NCBI RefSeq assembly: GCF_004886325.1
Contig: NZ_QXFN01000001.1
Coordinates: 248,001 to 312,000 of the forward strand
Reading direction: 5' to 3'
Length of the DNA: 64,000 bases
From: Cellulomonas telluris
GTDB lineage: Bacteria; Actinomycetota; Actinomycetes; Actinomycetales; Cellulomonadaceae
Part shown: positions 17,933-23,933 of the stretch, piece after piece
How the letters are laid out: every line of letters begins with the position of its first letter
How positions within the stretch are numbered: the stretch's first letter is position 1
Notes under the pieces: generated by a model
The model's input: the letters and a program-made list of their open reading frames with translations, nothing else
Told to the model about the DNA's origin: nothing
Databases searched by the model: none
Program-made: the position numbers and the translations under genes

Positions 17933-18793
17933 GTGGACGAGCGCGCGCAGACCGACCCCCCACCGCTCGTCGGCCCGGCCCCGGACGCACCACGGACGGG
18001 TGGCCGCCCCACGTCCGCACCCCCGCCCGGGGAGCGCGCCGTGCGCGGCCGCATCCGGGCCGAGATCTGGATCGTCCTCGGGCTCTCGCTCGGGCGGTCC
18101 GCGGTCTACGCGGTGGTGGACATCGTGGCGCGCATGACCGAGGGCACACCGCTGGGGCAGCAGTCCACGACGCTCAACCCGAGCCGGTCCCCCCGCCCCT
18201 ACCTGGACCTCACCTACCAGCTGCTGTCCATCGGGTTCGCCCTGCTGCCCGTCGCGCTCGCGCTGTACCTGCTGTCGGCGCACGGCCGCTCGGCGATCCG
18301 GCGGATCGGGCTGGACGGCGCGCGCCCGTGGCGCGACCTCGGCGTCGGGGTCGGCCTGGCCGCCGTCATCGGGATCCCCGGGCTCGGCCTGTACGTCGCC
18401 GGCCGCGCGCTCGGCATCACGGTCGAGGTGCAGGCGGCGGCCCTGAACGCGGCCTGGTGGACCGTGCCGGTGCTCGTGCTCGCGGCGCTGCAGAACGCGC
18501 TGCTGGAGGAGGTCGTCGCGGTCGGCTACCTGATGGAGCGGCTGCGCGACCTGCGCTGGAGCGCGCCCGCGATCGTCGTGGCGAGCGCGCTCCTGCGCGG
18601 CTCGTACCACCTGTACCAGGGGTGGGGGCCGTTCGTCGGCAACGTGGTGATGGGCCTGGTGTTCGCGGAGTACTACCGGCGACGACGGCGCGTGATGCCG
18701 CTGGTCGTCGCGCACACGGCGCTCGACGTCGTCGCGTTCGTCGGCTACGCCCTGCTGCCCGACCCGTGGCTGGAGGCGATCGGGGTCGGCTGA
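17933..18793 (+). CDS. CPBP-family intramembrane protease-like protein
   Basis: A 286-residue membrane protein of the CAAX prenyl protease/bacteriocin-processing family. Motif 1 is the Glu pair in LLEEVVAVGYLMERL (residues about 182-196), motif 2 is RGSYHLYQGWG with a conserved His, and motif 3 is the His in VAHTALDVV. These form the intramembrane catalytic site. The Arg usually found after the Glu pair is shifted, as in many actinobacterial members. About 40 N-terminal residues are Pro-rich and disordered. Substrate unknown. GTG start fits a leaderless transcript. Confidence 0.85.
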   Translation: MDERAQTDPPPLVGPAPDAPRTGGRPTSAPPPGERAVRGRIRAEIWIVLGLSLGRSAVYAVVDIVARMTEGTPLGQQSTTLNPSRSPRPYLDLTYQLLSIGFALLPVALALYLLSAHGRSAIRRIGLDGARPWRDLGVGVGLAAVIGIPGLGLYVAGRALGITVEVQAAALNAAWWTVPVLVLAALQNALLEEVVAVGYLMERLRDLRWSAPAIVVASALLRGSYHLYQGWGPFVGNVVMGLVFAEYYRRRRRVMPLVVAHTALDVVAFVGYALLPDPWLEAIGVG

Positions 18794-18820
18794 GCCCGGT
18801 CGTCCCCCGGCCGGCGCACG

Positions 18821-19402
18821 TCAGGCCCGCGGGCGTCCCAGGTCGCGGACCGCGGCCCGCACCGCGAACCCGCTCACCACCGCGAGCGCGCCCGCGACGA
18901 AGGCGAAGAGCCCGAGCAGCACCGCGAACACCCCGATCGTGTCCTGCGGACGGGCGACGAGCAGCAGCGCGAACAGCGTGCTCACCAGCCCGGACGCGAG
19001 CATCCAGAACCAACCGGGGTCGCGCGTGCGGGACAGGGTGGCCGCGCCGATGATCCAGATGACGCCCAGCAGCAGCAGCCACGCGGCGAGCAGGAAGAAC
19101 AGCACGCGCACGGTGGGCCCGGGCCACACGATGACGACCGCGCCGACCGCCACGCCGGCCAGGCCCTGGGCGACCCACCACGGCCAGCCCGGGACGCCGC
19201 GGTTCGCCAGGCCCTGCACGATCGCGACGACCCCGTCGACGACCGCGAAGACGCCGAACAGCCAGACGATCGCCTCGAGGGTCGGCTCGGGCTGCGCCAT
19301 GAGCAGCAGGCCGAGCACGAGCAGCACCACCCCGCGCAGGACGGGCAGCCACCACAGCGTGCGCGCCGTCCGCGAGACCTCGCCCAGGACGTCCTCCGCC
19401 AT
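18821..19402 (-). CDS. HdeD-family membrane protein
   Basis: A 193-residue protein with six hydrophobic helices in three hairpin pairs (for example LPVLRGVVLLVLGLLLM and AIVWLFGVFAVVDGVVAI), matching the DUF308/HdeD family associated with acid resistance in enterobacteria. The function in actinobacteria is not established. ATG start follows GGAGGCGAC. It converges with the CPBP gene. Confidence 0.85.
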   Translation of the reverse strand: MAEDVLGEVSRTARTLWWLPVLRGVVLLVLGLLLMAQPEPTLEAIVWLFGVFAVVDGVVAIVQGLANRGVPGWPWWVAQGLAGVAVGAVVIVWPGPTVRVLFFLLAAWLLLLGVIWIIGAATLSRTRDPGWFWMLASGLVSTLFALLLVARPQDTIGVFAVLLGLFAFVAGALAVVSGFAVRAAVRDLGRPRA

Positions 19403-19515
19403 GTCGCCTCCCCGCCGGGGGCCGCGCGGACCCGCGCCCGCGGCGACGGCTCCCCTGCCCGGCACGCTAGCGCCGTGCCGCCCGGCGCACCCGGCGAGAC
19501 GAGCGCCGGGAGCGG

Positions 19516-19728
19516 TCAGCCGCGGCCGAAGCGCCCGCCGTACTTGCGGTGCACCGCCTGCTTGCTGACCCCGAGCATCGCCGCGATGGCGACCCACGGC
19601 ACGCCGGCGAGCCGGGCCCGGCGCACGGCCACGGCCTCGCGCCGCTCGACCTCGCGCCGCAGCCGCGAGAGCGCGAGCAGCGCGCTCAGCGGGTCGTCGT
19701 CCTCGGCGCCACGCACCAGAGCCACCAT
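19516..19728 (-). CDS. small helix-turn-helix protein
   Basis: A 70-residue protein with an acidic N-terminus, a long basic helix (LSRLRREVERREAVAVRRARLAG) and a C-terminal HTH (WVAIAAMLGVSKQAVHRKYGG). It resembles small actinobacterial HTH proteins often found near Clp genes, though none is here. GAGGAGGAG lies 6 nt before the chosen ATG; an in-frame GTG at 19749 is the alternative. Two perfect palindromes upstream (19772-19787, 19804-19819) suggest it represses itself. Confidence 0.8.
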   Translation of the reverse strand: MVALVRGAEDDDPLSALLALSRLRREVERREAVAVRRARLAGVPWVAIAAMLGVSKQAVHRKYGGRFGRG

Positions 19729-19771
19729 GTCGGTCTCCTCCTCGGTCACGTCCTGCTCCCTCGTCGACGTC

Positions 19772-19819
19772 GTCAACACATGTTGACCCTCGGACGGACG
19801 AACGTCAACATCTGTTGAC
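19772..19819. promoter_or_regulatory. tandem GTCAACA-N2-TGTTGAC operators
   Basis: Two perfect 7-bp inverted repeats with a 2-bp centre, GTCAACACATGTTGAC (19772-19787) and GTCAACATCTGTTGAC (19804-19819), are 32 bp apart, about three helical turns. On the minus strand each contains a TTGAC -35-like element facing the small HTH gene. On the plus strand they lie 80-130 bp before the large membrane protein gene, so one regulator could control both directions. Confidence 0.75.
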
Positions 19820-19900
19820 TCTCCGGGTGGAGATCCGCACGCCGTGATTGCACCGCGAGGCGGACGAGGCGCGCGGCGGCCGCTGCCTAGACTCGCCAGC

Positions 19901-22513
19901 ATGTCCACGCCGCCGACGTCCGCGCCGCACGGCGCCGTCGGCCCCCCGCACGACGACCCGGTGCCCGGCCGCACCCCGGCAGGCCCGGGGCCCGCCGCGT
20001 CCGCCGCCGCGTCCCCGTCGTCGGCCGGCACCGGACCCGTCCGCGCCGTCCGGGCCCCCGTCGACGTCGTCGACGTCCCGCCGGCCCGCGTGCACCACCC
20101 GAGCGACCTGCTCGGCGTCGTCCTGTTCTCCGTCCTCGCGGTCCTCGTCGTCGTCATGGCGACGTACGCGCAGAACACGACGACGGGCGTCGCCGAGGAC
20201 GTGCAGGGCTTCGCGACGCTGCTGCGCCGGATCCTCTTCGTGCCCGTCTCGTTCCTCGAGGGGCTCACCACGGTCCTGGTGCCGATCGCCGTGCTCACCG
20301 AGCTCGCGCTGCGCCGGCTCGGGCGGCAGCTCATCGAGGGCCTCGCCGCCGCCGCGTCCGCGATCGCCGTCACCGCGGCGCTGCACTGGGCGTTCGTGAC
20401 CCTCGGCTCCGACCACGTCGTCGCGGGCCTGTCCGTCCGGCTCTCCGGCGAGTGGCGGCTGACCCTGCCCGGCTACGTCGCGATGCTCGCCGCGCTGCTC
20501 ACGGTGAGCGGGCCGCGCAGCCGCCGGCGCACCGTCGCGTGGTCGTGGAACCTGCTCTGGGTCACGATCGGCGTCGTCCTCATCACCGCGGGCGTCTCGC
20601 TGCCCGGGGTCGCGCTCGCCCTGCTCGTCGGGCGGGTCGCCGGGCTGACCGTGCGCTACGTCTTCGGCGTCACGCCCGAGCGGGCGTACGGCCCGGCGCT
20701 CGTGGGTGCGGTGCGCCGCGTCGGCTTCTCCCCCACCGCCGTCCTGCGCGTCCCGGACGCGGTGCTCCAGGCCGAGCGCGACCCGGCCGTCGTCGAGGCG
20801 GTGGCCGCCCTCCCGCCCGCGACCCCCGCCCAGTGCGCCCTCGCCCGCTCGTCCGGCGACCGCCTCTACACGCTCGTCACCGACGACGGCCGGCACCTCG
20901 ACCTGCTCGCGTTCGACGGCGACCGGCAGGTCGTCGGCATGCTGACGCGGCTGTGGCGCAGCCTGCGCCTGCGCGGCATCGAGGGCCGGTCGGCCATCTC
21001 GCTGCGGCAGGCGACCGAGCGGGCCGCGCTGCTCGCCTACGCGGCGGAGGCGGCCGGCGTGCGCGTGCCGCGGCTGCTGCGCATCGCCGAGGCCGAGGAC
21101 TCGATGTTCCTCGTGCAGGAGCGCCCCGGGGACGCCGTGCCGCTGTCCGACCTCGAGCCCGAGGACGTCGACGACGAGGTGCTGCGGGCGATCTGGGCGC
21201 AGCTCGCGCTCGCGCACCGCGGCGGGCTCGCGCACCGCGCGCTCACGTCCGACGTCATCCTCCTGGAGCGGATGCCGGACGGCCCGCGCGTGTGGATCGA
21301 CGCCTGGGAGCAGGGGGACGTCGCGTCCTCCGAGCTCGCCCGCCGGCTCGACACCACCCAGCTCGTCGCCCTCCTGGCGCTGCGCGTGGGCGCTCACCGC
21401 GCGGTCGAGTCGGCCGCGGCGGTGCTGCCCGAGGGCGACATCGAGGCGATCGGCCCGCTGCTGCAGACCGTGACGCTGCCCCGCCGCACGCGCGAGGAGA
21501 TGCGCGCGCACCGTGAGGTGCTGGCCGACCTGCGCTCCGCGCTCGTCGCGCGCCTGCCCGAGGCGGACGTGCAGCCCGAGCAGCTCGTCCGCTTCGGCGC
21601 CCGGACCATCCTGACGATCCTCATCACGATCGTCGCGGTCTTCGTGGTCCTCGGGTACGTCAACGTCGCGGAGATCGGCGAGGTCCTCGCCGAGAGCGAC
21701 TGGCGGTTCAGCATCCTGACGTTCGCGCTCGGGCTCGTGACGCTGCTCGGCGCCGCCCTCACGTTCGTCGCGTTCTCGCCCGTCCGGCTGTCCGTGTGGC
21801 GGGCGACCCTCGTGCAGACCGCGGCGACGTTCGTCGCGCTCGCCGCACCGGCCGGCATCGGCCCGGCCGCGCTCAACCTGCGCATGCTCACCCGGCGCGG
21901 CGTGTCCGGGTCGCTGGCCGCGGCGACGGTCGCGCTCGTGCAGGTCAGCCAGTTCATCACCACGCTGCTCGTGCTGCTCGTGCTCACCGTCACCTCGGGC
22001 GTCAGCTCGCCGTCGACGCTGTCCGTCTCGCCGGCGATGCTGGTCGCCCTCGCGGTCGTCGCGGCCGCCGTGGGGGTCGCCCTGCTCTTCCCGGGCGTGC
22101 GGGCGTGGGCGCAGCGGACGGTCGGGCCGACCGTGCGCCAGACGCTGCCGCGGCTCATCGAGGTCGTCGGGCAGCCGTGGCGGCTCGCCCTCGCCGTCGG
22201 GGGCAACGTGCTCATGACGATGGGGTACGTGCTCGCGTTCGAGGCCGCGCTGGCGGCGCTCGGCCAGGAGGTCGGGCTCGTGCAGACCGCGCTCGTCTAC
22301 CTCACCGGCAACACGGCCGGCTCGATCGTGCCGACCCCCGGAGGCCTCGGCACGGTCGACCTGGCGCTCTCCGTCGGGCTGACGACGATCGCCGGCGTCA
22401 ACGCCGGTGTCGCCGGGACGGTCGCGCTGCTGTTCCGCCTGCTGACGTACTGGCTGCGGATCCCGCTGGGGTGGGCGGCGATGCGCTACCTGTCACGGCG
22501 CGGCGAGCTCTGA
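19901..22513 (+). CDS. large YbhN/LPG-synthase-type membrane protein with kinase-like middle
   Basis: An 870-residue protein. After about 65 Pro/Ala-rich residues come about six N-terminal helices, then a soluble region (roughly 260-560) resembling a degenerate protein or aminoglycoside kinase: LAHRGGLAHRALTSDVIL in place of a catalytic loop and VWIDAWEQGD in place of DFG. The C-terminal 300 residues are the lysylphosphatidylglycerol-synthase membrane domain (UPF0104), ending PTPGGLGTVDLALSVGL, typical of YbhN-like flippases. It lacks the aminoacyl-transfer domain of MprF. A -10 TAGACT ends 7 nt before the ATG, suggesting a leaderless start. Possible role in lipid or lipid-linked sugar transport. 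Confidence 0.85.
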   Translation: MSTPPTSAPHGAVGPPHDDPVPGRTPAGPGPAASAAASPSSAGTGPVRAVRAPVDVVDVPPARVHHPSDLLGVVLFSVLAVLVVVMATYAQNTTTGVAEDVQGFATLLRRILFVPVSFLEGLTTVLVPIAVLTELALRRLGRQLIEGLAAAASAIAVTAALHWAFVTLGSDHVVAGLSVRLSGEWRLTLPGYVAMLAALLTVSGPRSRRRTVAWSWNLLWVTIGVVLITAGVSLPGVALALLVGRVAGLTVRYVFGVTPERAYGPALVGAVRRVGFSPTAVLRVPDAVLQAERDPAVVEAVAALPPATPAQCALARSSGDRLYTLVTDDGRHLDLLAFDGDRQVVGMLTRLWRSLRLRGIEGRSAISLRQATERAALLAYAAEAAGVRVPRLLRIAEAEDSMFLVQERPGDAVPLSDLEPEDVDDEVLRAIWAQLALAHRGGLAHRALTSDVILLERMPDGPRVWIDAWEQGDVASSELARRLDTTQLVALLALRVGAHRAVESAAAVLPEGDIEAIGPLLQTVTLPRRTREEMRAHREVLADLRSALVARLPEADVQPEQLVRFGARTILTILITIVAVFVVLGYVNVAEIGEVLAESDWRFSILTFALGLVTLLGAALTFVAFSPVRLSVWRATLVQTAATFVALAAPAGIGPAALNLRMLTRRGVSGSLAAATVALVQVSQFITTLLVLLVLTVTSGVSSPSTLSVSPAMLVALAVVAAAVGVALLFPGVRAWAQRTVGPTVRQTLPRLIEVVGQPWRLALAVGGNVLMTMGYVLAFEAALAALGQEVGLVQTALVYLTGNTAGSIVPTPGGLGTVDLALSVGLTTIAGVNAGVAGTVALLFRLLTYWLRIPLGWAAMRYLSRRGEL

Positions 22514-22560
22514 GCCGCTGACCTCCCGGCCGCAGCGGCCGGACACGCCACCGCGCAGGT

Positions 22561-22586
22561 CGCGGACCGGTGGTGCACGGTCCGCG
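22561..22586. terminator. hairpin between the membrane protein gene and the riboswitch gene
   Basis: Perfect 9-bp stem CGCGGACCG (22561-22569) with CGGTCCGCG (22578-22586) around an 8-nt loop, between convergent genes. A smaller GGCCGC-A-GCGGCC hairpin lies before it near 22529-22541. No T-run. Confidence 0.5.
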
Positions 22587-22653
22587 CCTGCGCGGTGCGG
22601 GTGCGGCCGGGGGGCCGCGTGACGACGGGTGCCGCCGTCAGGGGGCGACAGTT

Positions 22654-22806
22654 TCAGGCGGCCATCCGGTCGCGCTGCGCCGGGAGCGTCGCCACCACCT
22701 GCAGGCGGCGGGCGGTCGCGGCCCACGACGCCACGCGGGCGTCCGGGGCGACGGGCTGGAGGTTGCGTGCCTCGAAGGGCTCGGCGGCAGATCCGCGCTG
22801 GTCCAT
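22654..22806 (-). CDS. 50-residue protein of unknown function under a c-di-GMP riboswitch
   Basis: I do not recognise this protein. The 51-codon frame starts MDQRGSAAEPFEARNLQPVA and ends ALPAQRDRMAA-like in AQRDRMAA. It has no hydrophobic helix, signal peptide or cysteine. Support for it being real: AGAGG lies 6 nt before the ATG, 47 of 50 codons end in G or C like neighbouring genes, and a c-di-GMP-I aptamer ends about 16 nt upstream. The second half (RVASWAATARRLQVVATLPAQRDR) could form an amphipathic helix. It is apparently monocistronic, since a hairpin follows before the convergent gene. A longer overlapping frame from an ATG at 22819 has no ribosome binding site and is less likely. Confidence 0.7.
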   Translation of the reverse strand: MDQRGSAAEPFEARNLQPVAPDARVASWAATARRLQVVATLPAQRDRMAA

Positions 22807-22821
22807 GATGACCTCTCATCG

Positions 22822-22893
22822 TTCGGTAGCCCGGCTGACCGCGTGGGTCCCGTGGCTTTGCGTCCCCTCCTTGCGGAGGGTTTGCCGTTTCGC
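22822..22893 (-). promoter_or_regulatory. cyclic di-GMP-I (GEMM) riboswitch
   Basis: Read on the minus strand, the segment has all conserved GEMM-I blocks in order: GGCAAACC, a short helix capped by the GNRA tetraloop GCAA, GGGACGCAAAGCCACGGGACC, a variable helix tip, and GGTCAGCCGGGCTACCGA. The GNRA loop is the element that docks on a receptor in the second helix, and GACGCAAAGCC lines the ligand pocket. The aptamer ends beside the AGAGG of the 50-residue gene with no obvious terminator between, which suggests control of translation initiation. Its on/off sense cannot be read from sequence. Confidence 0.95.
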
Positions 22894-22904
22894 TGACAAG
22901 TCCG

Positions 22905-22949
22905 ACATTAGCCCGTTCTCATGGAGCGGGGAAGTGATTCAGGTCACTT
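22905..22949 (-). promoter_or_regulatory. CRP/FNR-family-type operator and promoter of the riboswitch transcript
   Basis: A perfect inverted repeat AAGTGA-TTCAGG-TCACTT (22932-22949) contains GTGA-N6-TCAC, the CRP/GlxR core. A -10-like TAATGT (22910-22905, minus) predicts a start near 22898, putting the palindrome centre at about -42, the class II activator position. No good -35 hexamer is present, consistent with activator dependence. Motif identity is seen; which CRP-family protein binds is unknown. Confidence 0.65.
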
Positions 22950-23023
22950 GTTCAGGAACTGTCTGCGATTCACCCGAACGGCCGGGCGCGCCGCCGCGGC
23001 GCTGACCCGTCCGCGCAGCGCGA

Positions 23024-23053
23024 CGCCCCCGTACCGGTGACGGCACGGGGGCG
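23024..23053 (-). terminator. hairpin downstream of the CsbD gene
   Basis: CGCCCCCGT (23024-23032) and ACGGGGGCG (23045-23053) form a 9-bp GC-rich stem around a 12-nt loop, 25 bp past the CsbD stop on the minus strand. Confidence 0.6.
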
Positions 23054-23077
23054 GCGGGTCGCGTCAGGGGGCGACGG

Positions 23078-23248
23078 TCAGCGGAAGGCGTCCTTCACGT
23101 TCTCGCCGGCCTGCTTCAGGTTGGCCTTCGACTGGTCGGCGTGCCCCTCGCTCTCGAGGCGCTCGTCGCCGGTGGCCCTCCCCGTGCCCTCCTTGGCCTT
23201 GCCGCCCAGCTTCTCGGCGGCGTTCTCGATCTTGTCGTCCAGGCCCAT
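23078..23248 (-). CDS. CsbD-like stress protein
   Basis: A 56-residue, highly charged protein matching the CsbD family: MGLDDKIENAAEKLGGKAKEGTGRAT, then repeated Lys/Glu/Ala/Gly runs. CsbD proteins are general-stress proteins in many bacteria with unknown biochemical role. The GAGGAGGAGGC upstream is a strong ribosome binding site. A -10-like TAGCGT lies at 23284-23279. Confidence 0.92.
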   Translation of the reverse strand: MGLDDKIENAAEKLGGKAKEGTGRATGDERLESEGHADQSKANLKQAGENVKDAFR

Positions 23249-23324
23249 CGCAGCCTCCTCCTCGATCGGTTGCCCTCGACGCTAGGACGGACGGCGCCGT
23301 CCCGCATCCGGAAGGTGCCGGGGC

Positions 23325-23933
23325 TCAGGGAGCGGAGGGACCGTCGGTCGCGGGCTCGTCACGCAGGCGCGGCTCGGTCCGGCGGGCCGGGACGACGCCG
23401 GCCTTGTCGGCGTAGAACGCGCGGATCGCGTCCATGTCCGCACGGACGTCGCCCGTCAGCCGCAGGGTCGGGCCCAGGCCCGTCGTCATCGTCGTGCGGT
23501 CCACGTAGCCGAGCGTCACCGGCAGGTCCGTCGCGCGGGCGATCCGGTAGAAGCCCGACTTCCACCCCGACCCGGAACGCGTCCCCTCGGGCGTCACGAC
23601 GAGGTAGAAGCGCTCCCCGGCGCGGATGCGGCCGATCACCTCGTCCACCAGGCCCGCAGGGTCGCGCCGGTCCACCGGGATGCCGCCGAGCGCCCGCATG
23701 AGCGGGCCGAAGGGACCCGCGAAGAGCGTGTGCTTGCCCAGCCAGCGGAACGTCAGGCCGCCCTCCCAGGCGATGGCGAGCATCAGCACGAAGTCCCAGT
23801 TGGACGTGTGCGGGGCGCCGATGAGCACGCCCGCCCCGTCGCGCGGCACCCGCTCGGTGCGCAGCTCCCACCGGCTCACGCGCCAGAACGCCCGGGCGAG
23901 CGCCGCGCGCACGCCCCGGGCCCGCTCGCTCAC
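23325..23933 (-). CDS. 1-acyl-sn-glycerol-3-phosphate acyltransferase-like (PlsC family)
   Basis: A 202-residue acyltransferase of the PlsC/LPLAT fold. The catalytic HTSNWDF (HX4D motif) is at about residues 39-45, and VVTPEGTRS is the phosphate-binding EGTR block. It lacks a strong membrane anchor and resembles small actinobacterial members of unknown acceptor. The GTG start overlaps the stop of the phytochrome-phosphatase gene (GTGA), so it is translationally coupled to a light sensor, which is unexpected. Confidence 0.88.
   Translation of the reverse strand: MSERARGVRAALARAFWRVSRWELRTERVPRDGAGVLIGAPHTSNWDFVLMLAIAWEGGLTFRWLGKHTLFAGPFGPLMRALGGIPVDRRDPAGLVDEVIGRIRAGERFYLVVTPEGTRSGSGWKSGFYRIARATDLPVTLGYVDRTTMTTGLGPTLRLTGDVRADMDAIRAFYADKAGVVPARRTEPRLRDEPATDGPSAP

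Noticed and set aside
19805-21511. 568-codon open frame opposite the large membrane protein gene
   Set aside because: Low-complexity Arg/Gly/Glu-rich translation, no start signal, fully antisense to a gene with clear membrane helices and family motifs.
22493-22819. 108-codon frame starting inside the end of the riboswitch aptamer
   Set aside because: No ribosome binding site, Arg/Pro-rich composition, and it runs into the 3' end of the convergent membrane protein gene; the 50-codon frame has a proper site and normal codon use.
22570-22896. plus-strand frame antisense to the riboswitch
   Set aside because: It is the complement of a structured RNA, shows no family match and no start signal.
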